A stretch of DNA of 64,000 nt, taken from positions 62,001-126,000 of the forward strand of contig JAQTQB010000002.1 of NCBI GenBank assembly GCA_028712475.1, read 5' to 3'. The stretch is from Verrucomicrobiales bacterium (lineage in GTDB: Bacteria > Verrucomicrobiota > Verrucomicrobiia > Limisphaerales > UBA11358). Shown in pieces: positions 1-10,222 of this stretch (position 1 is the first letter of the stretch; every line of letters starts with the position of its first letter). The notes beneath the pieces are model-generated. The model was not told the DNA's origin, ran no database searches, and saw only the letters and a list, made by a program, of their open reading frames with translations. A program made the position numbers and the translations under genes.

Positions 1-2384
1 AAATTAAACTGGCCGGCCAGGTTCTTCTGCAAACCGGCGCCGGTGACGCCCGCGCCCTTGACCTGCACGCCGATGCTGGTCGTGCCGGCAATCTGTCCTT
101 TACGATCCGGGGCGAAACTGTTCACGAGCGGGGCGAGCGGAATGGCATCGGCATTGAAGCCGACATCGTAAGTGTAGCCCGGCACGCTGAGATTTAAGTC
201 GGTCGTTGCCTTGACCGGCGCGCCGTTGAGAGTGAGTTCACAGGGTTTGACGACGACGTGGCCGCCGTCGAGCAGGGCGGTCGTCTGCCAGTTGGCGATG
301 TCCACTTCGCGCAGGAACAGATGACCGATGTTCAGGTCAAAGGTGAAATTCTTGAGCGGCAGCTTCATCGCGTCCGGTTCCTTGTCCGGACTGGAAGCAG
401 GCGCTCCGCTTGTGGCTGCGGTTGGATTGTTGGTCGCGGCGGGTTTGATGCTGGAAAGCAGATCGTAATAATGCGTCACGTCCAATGATTCCGCCGCCAG
501 TTTGAAACTGCCGGTGATGGCGTCGGCCTGGGCAATATCCACGTCACCGTTAAGTTGCAGCGTGTTTTTTGCACGACCGGTCGGCGTCAAAGCCAGCTCA
601 CCGGTCAGGCCGATTTTCTTTTGTTTGCTGGTGACGTGGCCTTTGAAGCCAACCGCCCCATCCGCCGGACTGGCACCGGGAACGGCCATCAATTGTGCCA
701 GCGCGGCCTGCACCGCCACTTGTAAATCCGCATCCTGGGTGGTGCTGTCAAACGTGGCGCTGCCGGATACTTTCACCAGGGATTTTCCCTGCCGCACAAC
801 ATCCACTTGATAATCGTCCAGCTTGACCAGTTTCATGTCCGCCACGCTGCCGCTGACCTGCACACGCACGTTGCCCTGGTTGACGCTCGCGCTGCCGGTG
901 CCGGTCGTAAGATTGTCCAGATGCGTGTCCACTTGAAATCCGAGCTGCTGGCCGGCCTTCTGCGAAAGCAGTTTTACGGTCAGGTTGAGAACGCCGCCGG
1001 GTGCAGCCTCGCCGGCGAACGACTTCCAGTCGGCCAGATTCAGGTTGTTGACGTTGAGATTGAGCGCGGCATCACCAACTCCACTGCTCGTGCCGCCCAA
1101 GGGAATCGTCATGGGGCTGGACAGGCTTATTTGGAGCAGGGCGCGCGAATCTTGCGTGCCGGCGAGGTTCAGCTTCTGAAGCACGGCGGATTGTGCCGTC
1201 TGATCCACCGTGACGGAATAATCGCCGTGCAGATCCAGCATGGGCGAAGTCTGCGTCTTCTGTTTCACCTGGAGATGCGCGAGGTCGAAATTTCCAGCCA
1301 ATGAAATCATCCTGCCGCCTTTGCCAAGCTCGATGTCGTTGGTGCAATTGAAGGTGGTGGGGCCAAAATCCATGCCGCTGGCCGCGCCGGCGAGGTTCAA
1401 TGTCTTTTTGTCCACCCCGGAAATTTCCAGCTTCAATTTGCCCTCGGTCTTCGCCGCGTCGAACGGCCCGCTGATGCGAATTTGCGCGAGCAGCGCATCG
1501 GCCTTGGTCAAACGAAATGCCAGCTCCTTTAAATCCGTGGCGGTCAGGTCGCAGTTAAGCATCGCCGCAAACGCGTTGAAATCCGCCATCAAACCGGCCG
1601 CCTGGTTGACGGTGAAACTGGTGCTGCCCTTGACGGACGCCGGTTTCAAATCCTGCGTGAGGGCAAAGTCAAATCCACCGTTCAGCCCGGCCTGCAACGA
1701 ACCGGCGGCGGCGTTGGTTTGAGCGGCTGTTTTTACAGCGATTGCCGCGGCAAGGGCGATCTTGCCGGACTGGCCGTTCTTCAAGCCGTTGACGGTGAAA
1801 TTCAATCCTGACACTTCCGTCACGTCCTGCCCGCCGTTGGGATATTTTTTCACGAGCCGGACGGTGGCGTTGTTCAGCGACACTTTCTTGATGTCAATCT
1901 GCGGGGGCCTGGACGGCGTGGAAGGAGCGGGCGTTGCGGGTTTCGTTTCTTTCGCGGACGGTTTGGTCAACGCATCGAGATTGCAGGTGCCGTCAGCATT
2001 CTGAACCACGGTCACGACTGGCGATTCAATGGCGACTTCCGACACCACAATATTGCCGCCGATGATGGCCAACAGGCTGTAATTCGCATGCATCTCCCGG
2101 ACGGTCAACAGCGGCTCGCCCCCGGGCGGCTGGACTTTCAAATCGCGCAGTTGCACATGGCTGAACGGACTGATCTGCGCTTCGGCCACGGTCACGTCTG
2201 CGCCGAGGGCTTTGCTGACCCTGGGCAGGATGACGCCTTTCAGAAACGCCGAACTGGTGGCGACGAAAAAAACGACAACCAGCAGCACGACCAGCAGCAC
2301 GACCAGAATGCCGGCGAGCCGGACGAGCTTGCGCAGCCAGCCGCCATATCTGGGAGAATTGGTTCTTAGATTATTTTTGGACAT
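1..2384 (-). CDS. AsmA-like large exported/membrane-anchored protein (3' truncated by window edge)
   Basis: Minus-strand frame opens at 2384 (MSKNNLRTNSPRYGGWLRKLVRLAGILVVLLVVLLVVVFFVATSSAFLKGVILPRVSKALGADVTVAEAQISPFSHVQLRDLKV...), N-terminal TM then AsmA-style sequence, open to window start; absent from ORF track because it has no stop in the window. Confidence 0.75.
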   Translation of the reverse strand, partial: MSKNNLRTNSPRYGGWLRKLVRLAGILVVLLVVLLVVVFFVATSSAFLKGVILPRVSKALGADVTVAEAQISPFSHVQLRDLKVQPPGGEPLLTVREMHANYSLLAIIGGNIVVSEVAIESPVVTVVQNADGTCNLDALTKPSAKETKPATPAPSTPSRPPQIDIKKVSLNNATVRLVKKYPNGGQDVTEVSGLNFTVNGLKNGQSGKIALAAAIAVKTAAQTNAAAGSLQAGLNGGFDFALTQDLKPASVKGSTSFTVNQAAGLMADFNAFAAMLNCDLTATDLKELAFRLTKADALLAQIRISGPFDAAKTEGKLKLEISGVDKKTLNLAGAASGMDFGPTTFNCTNDIELGKGGRMISLAGNFDLAHLQVKQKTQTSPMLDLHGDYSVTVDQTAQSAVLQKLNLAGTQDSRALLQISLSSPMTIPLGGTSSGVGDAALNLNVNNLNLADWKSFAGEAAPGGVLNLTVKLLSQKAGQQLGFQVDTHLDNLTTGTGSASVNQGNVRVQVSGSVADMKLVKLDDYQVDVVRQGKSLVKVSGSATFDSTTQDADLQVAVQAALAQLMAVPGASPADGAVGFKGHVTSKQKKIGLTGELALTPTGRAKNTLQLNGDVDIAQADAITGSFKLAAESLDVTHYYDLLSSIKPAATNNPTAATSGAPASSPDKEPDAMKLPLKNFTFDLNIGHLFLREVDIANWQTTALLDGGHVVVKPCELTLNGAPVKATTDLNLSVPGYTYDVGFNADAIPLAPLVNSFAPDRKGQIAGTTSIGVQVKGAGVTGAGLQKNLAGQFN

Positions 2385-2495
2385 AAATAACGGGGGTTAA
2401 ATTTTGCACTGCAATTGCCGGACACATCCTCATCTGACGGCAAGCTTTAGCCTATCACAACGCGGACAAGGTTCAATTGCCAAACGGCCCGGCTG

Positions 2496-2849
2496 TTATT
2501 TTGGCTTTGGAGGTCTGCGCCGCCCCGCCTTGCTTCCGGCCAGCAGGATCGCGCGCCGTGCCCATTCTACCAGCTCCGGCGCATTTTCCAAAACATCCGG
2601 CGGCACCTCGTGATACGCCATCGTCATCACCTTGCCCTTCATTTCGTAAGTGAACGGCCCCATGCCGCGCGCCGTATAATCCGCCTGCGACGACGCGTCC
2701 GTTTTGAAGAACAGCCGCCCCTCGTCCAGAATCCCGAAGAATTTTTCGCCGGAATAAAGACCATGCGCGCCGAACATCGCCTTCGCGCGCAAGTCCGGCA
2801 GCGCGCTCAACTGGTCGAGCACAAATTCTTTGAAGGAGTCGTCAGGCAT
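2496..2849 (-). CDS. TfoX/Sxy N-terminal domain family protein
   Basis: MPDDSFKEFVLDQLSALPDLRAKAMFGAHGLYSGEKFFGILDEGRLFFKTD resembles TfoX N-domain. Confidence 0.8.
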   Translation of the reverse strand: MPDDSFKEFVLDQLSALPDLRAKAMFGAHGLYSGEKFFGILDEGRLFFKTDASSQADYTARGMGPFTYEMKGKVMTMAYHEVPPDVLENAPELVEWARRAILLAGSKAGRRRPPKPK

Positions 2850-2873
2850 AAATTTGTCGCAATAATCATTGTT

Positions 2874-2925
2874 GTAGCGTCGAGCCTGTGGCTCGATTGC
2901 GGTTGAGTCGCAGGCTCAACGCTAC
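2874..2925. repeat. REP-like palindrome flanking RAYT transposase
   Basis: gtagcgtcgagcctgtggctcga...ttgagtcgcaggctcaacgctac; imperfect inverted repeat, near-copy at 3496-3546. Confidence 0.8.
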
Positions 2926-3422
2926 ACCCGATCAATCACATGAACCTCGCCTTGATACGGCCAATCTTCCGGCTGCGTCACCAACTTCGCCCGCACCGGA
3001 TTGCGCCAGACATAATCCCATTTCTGCGCGTAACTTTCATCGCGCCGCAGCAAATGATCAAAAAATCCCGGCTGCCAGAAACTTTTTAGCTTCGCCCCCG
3101 GAATCGTCGTCGGCTCATGGCCGAGCGCGGAGATGGTCTTGCCCAGACATTGCTTCAAGCCGCTTTCCCAGCGGCGCAACGTCATGTCGTGTCCGATGCG
3201 GACAAAAACGTGGACGTGATCCGGCATCAAAACATAACGTCCCGTCGCCACATTGAATTCCAATCCACGCTCCGCATAGCTGCGGAACGCGGCGTGAACG
3301 GGAGCATTCGCCAGCAAAGGATGCTTCAACAGCGTGTTGAATGTCACAAAATAAAGCGGTGCATCAAAACGCTGGAAGATGACGGGCAAACGCGGCGGCG
3401 TCCCTTTGAACTTGCGTTCCAT
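2922..3422 (-). CDS. REP-associated tyrosine transposase (RAYT, Y1_Tnp/IS200-like)
   Basis: RYVLMPDHVHVFVRIGHDMTLRRW (HUH-type HVH motif), ...YVWRNPVRAKLV; bracketed by REP palindromes. Confidence 0.88.
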   Translation of the reverse strand: MERKFKGTPPRLPVIFQRFDAPLYFVTFNTLLKHPLLANAPVHAAFRSYAERGLEFNVATGRYVLMPDHVHVFVRIGHDMTLRRWESGLKQCLGKTISALGHEPTTIPGAKLKSFWQPGFFDHLLRRDESYAQKWDYVWRNPVRAKLVTQPEDWPYQGEVHVIDRV

Positions 3423-3495
3423 GAATGGAAAAATCCGGCGTTTGCAAATCCTTGTCGAGTCAAAATGTAGCGTCGGCCTACGGCCAGATTGGATT

Positions 3496-3546
3496 GTAAC
3501 GTCGAGCCTGTGACTCGACTGAGTTGAGCCACAGGCTCAACGCTAC
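3496..3546. repeat. REP-like palindrome flanking RAYT transposase
   Basis: gtaacgtcgagcctgtgactcgactgagttgagccacaggctcaacgctac. Confidence 0.8.
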
Positions 3547-3564
3547 ATCATGGCACAAATGTTT

Positions 3565-5394
3565 TTAACTTTTCTGCGCTTCCTTCGCCCAAGTGTCCTT
3601 CAATGTGATTGTCCGGTTGAAGATTAGTTGAGAGTTGTTGGTTGAGAGTTGAGAGTCTTTGTCCAAGGTGAAATAGCCGACGCGCTCGAATTGATAGCGC
3701 AGTTCGGGCTTCGCGTCTTTCAGGCTCGGCTCGCATTTCGCCGTCAACACTTCCAGCGAGTGCGGGTTGAGGACGGATTTGTAATCGCGCCCGTCCTTCT
3801 CCGGCTCGGCTTCGGTGAAGAGGCGGTCGTAGAGGCGCACTTCGGCGTCCACGGCGTGCGCGGCGCTCACCCAATGAATCGTGCCCTTGATCTTGCGGCT
3901 GGAGGTCGCCCCGCCGCTCTTGCTGTCGAGGTCGGCGGTGCAGCGCAGTTCGATGATGTTGCCGGCGGCGTCCTTCACCACTTCGTCGCACTTGATGATG
4001 TAGGCGTATTTGAGCCGGACTTCGCCGCCGGGTTTGAGCCGGAAAAATTTCGGCGGCGGCACCTCGGCAAAATCCTCGCGTTCGATGAACAATTCGCGGC
4101 TGAAGGGAATCTGCCGTTTGCCCGCGCTTTCGTCGGCGGGATGATTCACGGCTTCAAGTTCCTCGGTCTTGCCTTCGGGAAAATTCGTGATGACAACCTT
4201 GATCGGATGCAGCACGGCCAGGCGGCGAAGCGCACGCTTGTTCAGGTCGTCGCGGATGGCGTGTTCATACACGGCCACGTCGGTGAGGCTGATATATTTT
4301 GTGACGCCGATGTGATAGGCGAAGGCGCGCAAGGCTTCCGCCGTCACGCCGCGCCGCCGGATGCCGCTGATGGTAGGCAGGCGCGGATCGTCCCAGCCGG
4401 TGACGATTTTATCCTGGACGAGCGAGATGAGCTTGCGCTTGGAGACGATGGTGTGGCTGGGAATCAACTTCGCAAATTCATATTGCTTGGGCAGCGCACG
4501 GGGCAGGCCGAGATTTTCCAGGATCCAATCGTAAAGCGGGCGATGCACTTCAAACTCCAGCGTGCAGATGCTGTGCGTGATGCCTTCAATGTAATCGCTC
4601 AAGCAATGCGCGAAGTCATACATCGGATAGATGCACCATTTGCCGCCGGTGTGATGATGCTCGGCGTGCTTGATGCGGTAGATGATCGGGTCGCGCAGCC
4701 AGATGTTCGAGGACGCCATGTCAATCTTCGCGCGCAAGGTGCGCGTGCCGTCGGGGAATTCGCCCGCCTTCATGCGCGTGAACAGATCCAGATTTTCTTC
4801 CGGGCTGCGGTCGCGGAACGGTGAATCTTTGCCGGGCCGGTCGGGTGCGCCGCGATAGACTTCCATCTCTGCCGCCGAAAGGTCGCAGACAAAGGCCTTG
4901 CCCTTTTCAATCAACTGCTCGGCGTAATCATAAATCTGGTCGAAGTAATCGGAGGCGTAAAAAGGTTCTAGGTTCTGGGTCCTGGGTTCTGGGGTTTCGA
5001 TAATAGGCGCGAGATAAAAATCCCGTCTGCCTTCTTCGGCGATGGTTTCGGGAGCCGCGCCTTTGGGCTTCATGCCGAGTTTGTCGTCAGCCCAGCCGGC
5101 GATGAGCCAGTTCACATCGGTCAGGATGGACTCGACGTATTCGACTTCTTCCTTGGCCGGATTCGTGTCGTCCATCCGCAGATTGCAGACGCCGCCGAAC
5201 TCGCGCGCGATCCCGAAGTTCAGGCAGATGCTTTTCGCGTGGCCGATGTGAAGATAACCGTTCGGCTCCGGCGGAAAACGCGTGTGGATCTTCGGATATT
5301 TTCCCTCGGCAACATGCTGGGCAACGATGTCGCGGATGAAGTCAGAAGGTTTTGGGGCTTCGGCAGCACCGGCAATGTTTTTCGGTTCCGTCAT
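3565..5394 (-). CDS. glnS: glutamine--tRNA ligase
   Basis: MTEPKNIAG...[29 protein letters not shown] (KMSKS-equivalent); start chosen at 5394. Confidence 0.93.
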   Translation of the reverse strand: MTEPKNIAGAAEAPKPSDFIRDIVAQHVAEGKYPKIHTRFPPEPNGYLHIGHAKSICLNFGIAREFGGVCNLRMDDTNPAKEEVEYVESILTDVNWLIAGWADDKLGMKPKGAAPETIAEEGRRDFYLAPIIETPEPRTQNLEPFYASDYFDQIYDYAEQLIEKGKAFVCDLSAAEMEVYRGAPDRPGKDSPFRDRSPEENLDLFTRMKAGEFPDGTRTLRAKIDMASSNIWLRDPIIYRIKHAEHHHTGGKWCIYPMYDFAHCLSDYIEGITHSICTLEFEVHRPLYDWILENLGLPRALPKQYEFAKLIPSHTIVSKRKLISLVQDKIVTGWDDPRLPTISGIRRRGVTAEALRAFAYHIGVTKYISLTDVAVYEHAIRDDLNKRALRRLAVLHPIKVVITNFPEGKTEELEAVNHPADESAGKRQIPFSRELFIEREDFAEVPPPKFFRLKPGGEVRLKYAYIIKCDEVVKDAAGNIIELRCTADLDSKSGGATSSRKIKGTIHWVSAAHAVDAEVRLYDRLFTEAEPEKDGRDYKSVLNPHSLEVLTAKCEPSLKDAKPELRYQFERVGYFTLDKDSQLSTNNSQLIFNRTITLKDTWAKEAQKS

Positions 5395-5503
5395 AATTTT
5401 AAGCGGGCGCAGTCTGCCAGAAGAATCGCCACAGGAACAGAAATTTGCGAACCGGAATTCCGGGGAATGGCTGGCGGTTTGCCACCACCTCAACGGGCGT
5501 TGA

Positions 5504-5983
5504 TCAGGACTGGCCCGGCTGACCGCCCGCCGGATTTCCGCCGAGGGCTTGCTGGACGGCTGCGAGCAGCGATTCCTTGTCCAGCGGCTTGTGCAGGCAC
5601 GCCTTGATTCCGAAGGCGTCAGCGCGCTCCTTGTATTTGGCCGGATCCGTCCCTGAGATGATCATGACGGGAGTTTTTTCAAATCCCGGCGTGCTGCGGA
5701 TCCAGTCCATGACAGAATAACCGTCCTGCATCGGCGCGGCGATGTTGACCGTGTCCATCGGGAAAGAAAGATCCACCAAAATCAAATCCGGATGCTCGGC
5801 ACGGATGATTTTGAAGGCGTCGGGAATCTCGCCGGCCATCAGAACCTTGTAGCCATGGTCGCGCAGGGCAAAATAAACAGCGCGCTGGATGATCGGATTA
5901 TCATCAATCACCAGGATTTTACCGCGCACTGGAACTGCCGGTTGAGTCGTCATGGGCGCAATGTAAACATTGCGCGCCAGCAA
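5504..5983 (-). CDS. response regulator receiver-domain protein
   Basis: [26 protein letters not shown]...[11 protein letters not shown]...PVMIISGT. Confidence 0.85.
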   Translation of the reverse strand: MLARNVYIAPMTTQPAVPVRGKILVIDDNPIIQRAVYFALRDHGYKVLMAGEIPDAFKIIRAEHPDLILVDLSFPMDTVNIAAPMQDGYSVMDWIRSTPGFEKTPVMIISGTDPAKYKERADAFGIKACLHKPLDKESLLAAVQQALGGNPAGGQPGQS

Positions 5984-6087
5984 ATCCAGACGCAGTTTTA
6001 AAAATGAGGCGCGCGGACGGACGCGGCAAAATGCCGCGCAGTCACAATGGATTTGAATAGTCGCGTCCGCTTTGTTATCCAGTCGCG

Positions 6088-6711
6088 GTGAGCAATAAAT
6101 TTCGTCTCGGCATTCTCGGTTCCGGCAAAGGCTCGAACTTTGTCGCGATTGCCGATGCCATTGCGGCGGGGCAAATCCCGGCGGAAGCTGCCATCGTGTT
6201 GAGCGATGTCGAGACTGCGGGAATTCTGGCGCATGCCAGCGAACGAAAAATCCCGGCGCAGTTCATCCCGCCGGGAAAATTCCGCACGAAGCTGGAGGAG
6301 GAGGCCGAACACGCCGTCGTCGAGGCCTTGCGCGCGGCGCAGGTGGATTTGATCGTGCTGGCGGGTTTCATGCGCGTGCTGAAAGGGGAGTTTCTGCGCG
6401 CGTTTGAAGGGCGCATCGTGAATGTGCACCCGTCGCTGCTGCCGTCGTTTCCCGGCCTCGAAGCATGGAAGCAGGCGTTGGATCACGGCGTGAAGGTCGC
6501 AGGCTGCACGGTGCATTTCGTGGACGCGGGCGTGGATTCCGGCGCGATCATCGGCCAGCAAACCGTGCCGGTGCTGGACTATGACGTGCCGGAAAGTCTG
6601 CACGCGCGGATTCACGCGGCGGAACACGAGCTTTATCCAAAGTGCGTGGCGGCGATTGCGCGCGGGGAGATTTCCGTGCAAGGGCGGCGGGTGATTTGGA
6701 AAAAGAATTGA
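6088..6711 (+). CDS. purN: phosphoribosylglycinamide formyltransferase (GTG start)
   Basis: RLGILGSGKGSNFVAIADAI...GRIVNVHPSLLPSFPG...AGCTVHFVDAGVDSGAII. Confidence 0.92.
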   Translation: MSNKFRLGILGSGKGSNFVAIADAIAAGQIPAEAAIVLSDVETAGILAHASERKIPAQFIPPGKFRTKLEEEAEHAVVEALRAAQVDLIVLAGFMRVLKGEFLRAFEGRIVNVHPSLLPSFPGLEAWKQALDHGVKVAGCTVHFVDAGVDSGAIIGQQTVPVLDYDVPESLHARIHAAEHELYPKCVAAIARGEISVQGRRVIWKKN

Positions 6712-6800
6712 ACCACGAATGAACGCCAACCAACACGAATTCAAATATTCCTGTCGCAAATTCTAAATTATCAGTGTCCATTCGTGTTTATTCGTGGTTA
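6711..6800. repeat. palindromic dispersed repeat (ccacgaatgaacacgaat family)
   Basis: aaccacgaatgaacgccaaccaacacgaatt ... gtgtccattcgtgtttattcgtggtt, inverted arms. Confidence 0.75.
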
Positions 6801-6806
6801 AAAATT

Positions 6807-7340
6807 ATGAAGGGAGAATCTCAATTTGTTTTCGGGCTGCTGTTCGTGTTGCTCGCAGCAGGCTGCTCCACGAACAAGCAGGGCATTTATTTTATCAGTG
6901 ACGAACAGTTGAAACCCTCCGTCCATCCGGCTGAACAGACGGTTCCGGCACCGCCCCAAAAACTGGCCAAGGAGGACTGGTTCAAGGTGCAGGTCGCGAT
7001 TTACGGCTACCTCCTGCAGCGACATTTCCTGGAGGATGGTGAATACGCGGCGGTTTTTGTGCAGGGCGACGACGAGGAAGTGGCGGCGTTGATCAAACAA
7101 TTTCCAAATCATGTTCCGCCGATCAAGACCAGCGACCAGGCGGATTTGCGACCGAACCGCACGCCGCTGGACAAACAGACGGGCAAGCCGGCGATGATCT
7201 TCAGTGTGGACGCCCTTGACCCGGTGGACGACTTGGTGCTGGCGATCGGCCGATGGTATGCGGGCGGCGCGGTGTCGGGGTTTTACACGTTCGCCCTGAA
7301 AAAACAGGGCGCGGATTGGGTGATTGAAAGTGTGAAATGA
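6807..7340 (+). CDS. hypothetical lipoprotein
   Basis: MKGESQFVFGLLFVLLAAGCSTNKQG: signal peptide with lipobox. Confidence 0.7.
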   Translation: MKGESQFVFGLLFVLLAAGCSTNKQGIYFISDEQLKPSVHPAEQTVPAPPQKLAKEDWFKVQVAIYGYLLQRHFLEDGEYAAVFVQGDDEEVAALIKQFPNHVPPIKTSDQADLRPNRTPLDKQTGKPAMIFSVDALDPVDDLVLAIGRWYAGGAVSGFYTFALKKQGADWVIESVK

Positions 7341-7466
7341 AAAAGCCGCCGAAGAAGAAAGTGGCGTTTCCGCGCCGGACTTGGCAGATTAACCCGGTCA
7401 CGCGCGTGAAGCCTTCGGCAAAAAAGCATTCGCGGCCGCGCATCAAAGACGATTTGAAGAAGTTAG

Positions 7467-8342
7467 ATGAGTAAAAAATTACGATTTGGACTGCCCAAAG
7501 GCAGCTTGCAGGAAGCCACCATCCAGAAGATGGCGAAGGCGGGCTTCAACATTTCCGTGAGCAGCCGCTCCTATGTGCCGTATGTGGACGACGAGGAGCT
7601 GGACATCCGGCTCATCCGCGCGCAGGAAATCAGCCGCTACGTCGAGCATGGTTTTCTGGATTGCGGCATCACCGGCCACGACTGGGTGATTGAAAACGGT
7701 TCCAGCGTCCACGAGGTCGGCGAATTTCTTTTCAGCAAAGCCACGCGGCAGCCCGCGCGCTGGGTGTTGTGCGTGCCGGAAAATTCAAAAATCAAATCGG
7801 TGAAAGATTTGCAGGGCAAACGCATCGCGACGGAAGTCGTGAACCTCACCAAGAAATATCTGCGCAAGCATGGCGTGAAGGCGGACGTGGAATTTTCCTG
7901 GGGCGCGACGGAGATGAAGGCGCATGAACTGGTGGACGCGATTGTCGAGCTGACCGAGACCGGTTCATCGTTGCGGGCGAACAAGCTCCGCATCGTGGAC
8001 ACGTTGCTGACCTCGACCCCGCGCCTGATCGCAAACCAGACGGCGTGGAAAAATCCGTGGAAACGGCAGAAGATCGAGACGCTGGCGTTGCTGCTCAAAG
8101 GCGCGCTGGAGGCCGAGGCAAAAGTCGGTTTGAAGATGAACATCGCCGAGAAAAACCTCGCGTCGCTGCTGAAAAGCCTGCCCGCGCTGCGCAATCCGAC
8201 CATTTCCAATTTGAGCCTCAAGGGCTGGGTGGCCGTGGAAACGATCATTGACGAGCACATCGTGCGGGAGATGATTCCGAAATTAAAGGCTGCGGGCGCA
8301 GAAGGAATCATTGAATATCCGCTGAACAAAGTAGTATACTGA
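7467..8342 (+). CDS. hisG: ATP phosphoribosyltransferase
   Basis: [23 protein letters not shown]...[10 protein letters not shown]...[14 protein letters not shown]. Confidence 0.92.
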   Translation: MSKKLRFGLPKGSLQEATIQKMAKAGFNISVSSRSYVPYVDDEELDIRLIRAQEISRYVEHGFLDCGITGHDWVIENGSSVHEVGEFLFSKATRQPARWVLCVPENSKIKSVKDLQGKRIATEVVNLTKKYLRKHGVKADVEFSWGATEMKAHELVDAIVELTETGSSLRANKLRIVDTLLTSTPRLIANQTAWKNPWKRQKIETLALLLKGALEAEAKVGLKMNIAEKNLASLLKSLPALRNPTISNLSLKGWVAVETIIDEHIVREMIPKLKAAGAEGIIEYPLNKVVY

Positions 8343-8356
8343 CCGCGCAACAATTT

Positions 8357-8458
8357 ATGGGTTCAATCAAAAAACGCCGCAAGGCCAAGATCAATAAACA
8401 TAAACGTCGTAAGAAGCTGCGCTTGAATCGTCACAAAAAGCGCACCTGGCAGAAGTAA
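8357..8458 (+). CDS. small highly basic AURKAIP1/COX24-domain (bS22-like) protein, 33 aa
   Basis: [33 protein letters not shown]; below ORF-track length cut-off. Confidence 0.75.
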   Translation: MGSIKKRRKAKINKHKRRKKLRLNRHKKRTWQK

Positions 8459-8554
8459 TTCTGGCTTGCGGTTCCATTCATCCGTTCGCGGGCGGTCGCA
8501 TTTTTGTGGCCGCCCGCGAATGGCCTTTTTATTCAGGCCGGGTATTTTTTGCAG

Positions 8555-8938
8555 ATGAAACATCATTTTGAAAAACATTACACCCGCGAGGAAGCCAACG
8601 CGCTGCTGCCCCAGATCCGCAAGTGGCTGGAGCGGTTGAACCGGTTGCGCGAAGACTTGCAGCGCTGTGAAAAGCGTTTGAGCGGGCTGACCGAGCAGGG
8701 AAATGACATCGGTGGCGAAACGGTCAACAACTGGATTCGTGCGCTGGCGGACATGCAGGAACTGCTTGCCGAATTTCAACGCCGCGAAATTTTCATCAAG
8801 GATCTGGAGCGCGGCCTGCTGGATTTTCCTGCGCTCATCGGTGGCAAGGAGGTTTTTCTCTGCTGGGAATCGGACGAGGAGGCTGTTGAATTCTGGCATG
8901 ACCTCGAAACCGGCTTCGGTGGCCGTGAACGCTTGTAA
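8555..8938 (+). CDS. DUF2203 family protein
   Basis: HYTREEANALLPQIRKWLERL...FLCWESDEEAVEFWHDLETGFGGRE. Confidence 0.8.
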   Translation: MKHHFEKHYTREEANALLPQIRKWLERLNRLREDLQRCEKRLSGLTEQGNDIGGETVNNWIRALADMQELLAEFQRREIFIKDLERGLLDFPALIGGKEVFLCWESDEEAVEFWHDLETGFGGRERL

Positions 8939-8940
8939 TT

Positions 8941-10062
8941 TCAATTCCCGGTTGCTACCCGTCCCGTGTGACGCGGATTGGCGCGGAACATCGGCCAGGA
9001 ACTTTTCGCCGGCGGCGCACTGTTCGTGGCGATTACTGCCAGGAGGATTCTTCCCTCCGTTGTGTAAATCGTTCCGTCGCCGCCGATGACCGGCGAAGCC
9101 CGGATGGGTGCCTCTTCCAAAATCTCCCATTGCAGGGCGCCATCCGGCTGAAAGGCGAATATGCTTCTCCAAGGCGAGGCGCAATACACAGTGCCGCTGG
9201 CTGCGACGGCGGGCGAAGCATCAATCACGTCCGCAGCGCCCCGCTCCCACACTTTTTTCCCATGGTTGCTCACGCAAATGTTGAACTGGTTCGCTCCAAG
9301 ATAAATTGCGCCATTTTCAGCAAGCACGGGCGAAGATTCCGTCATCCCGCCGGTGTGCAGACGCCACTTCTCTGTTCCGTCCGGTTTTAATGCGTAAAGA
9401 TTGCCATCCGTCGAAGTCAGATAAATCGTGCCGTCCGCATTGATGGCGGGCGACGAGATGATTTGTCCGCCGGTCAAAAACTCCCAGCGGATCGCGCCGT
9501 CCGGCTTCAGCGCATAGAATTTTTTGTCATGCGAACCGAAATAGATTGTCCCGTCCGCGCCGATCGCCGGCGAGGAATCAACAATGCCGCCTGTGGCAAA
9601 GATCCATTTCTTCGAGCCATCGGGATTGAGCGCGTAAAAATTCTTGTCCCACGAACCGAAATAGATTGTCCCGTCCGCGCCGATCGCCGGCGAGGAATCA
9701 ATCCAAGCACCCGACGGGAAAGTCCATTTGAGTTTGCCTTCCGGCGTGATGGCGTAAAATTTCCGGTCGCGCGATCCGAAATAAATCGTCCCGTCATCGG
9801 CAATGGCCGGCGACGATTTGATTTCCCGCCCGGCTTTGAAAGTCCATTTGATTTCGCCCCGTGGTGTGACGGCCACAAGCTTGCCGTCAAAGGTCGCCTG
9901 ATAAATCGTGCCGCCGGTCGCGAGCGCCGGGGATGAATCGCAATCGTAATTCGCCAGCAGCAGCGTCCACAAATTCGTGGCGGCGGGCTGCGCGCTGCTG
10001 ATGAGTGGCGCGCACAGGCAAAAAATGCCGACGACAAACCAGACTGGCCGGGAAGTTTTCAT
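8941..10062 (-). CDS. PQQ-like beta-propeller repeat protein, exported
   Basis: Tandem DGTIYFGS..KFYALNPDGSKKW repeats; N-terminal signal peptide. Confidence 0.88.
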   Translation of the reverse strand: MKTSRPVWFVVGIFCLCAPLISSAQPAATNLWTLLLANYDCDSSPALATGGTIYQATFDGKLVAVTPRGEIKWTFKAGREIKSSPAIADDGTIYFGSRDRKFYAITPEGKLKWTFPSGAWIDSSPAIGADGTIYFGSWDKNFYALNPDGSKKWIFATGGIVDSSPAIGADGTIYFGSHDKKFYALKPDGAIRWEFLTGGQIISSPAINADGTIYLTSTDGNLYALKPDGTEKWRLHTGGMTESSPVLAENGAIYLGANQFNICVSNHGKKVWERGAADVIDASPAVAASGTVYCASPWRSIFAFQPDGALQWEILEEAPIRASPVIGGDGTIYTTEGRILLAVIATNSAPPAKSSWPMFRANPRHTGRVATGN

Positions 10063-10109
10063 TTCGGGCGCCAGTTAACCGTCAAAACCGAAAAACGGCA
10101 AATTCAAAC

Positions 10110-10134
10110 GGTGGGGCGAGCGTCCTCGCGAGCC
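10110..10134. repeat. short dispersed repeat upstream of trxB
   Basis: ggtggggcgagcgtcctcgcgagcc; 23/25 match to reverse complement of 17640-17664. Confidence 0.6.
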
Positions 10135-10222
10135 GATTGAAAATTCCGGCCATGTCCCGCCGGTGGTTTTGCCTCACCAAAACTTGCCAGTGACGCATTT
10201 GCAAACTACCTTGCGCGTCCTT

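Noticed and set aside
258-2369. Multiple plus-strand ORFs
   Set aside because: Antisense to the edge-truncated AsmA-like gene
3649-4824. 391-aa plus-strand ORF
   Set aside because: Antisense shadow of glnS
9535-9710. Near-identical DNA repeats as a mobile repeat
   Set aside because: Explained by tandem beta-propeller repeats of the PQQ-like gene
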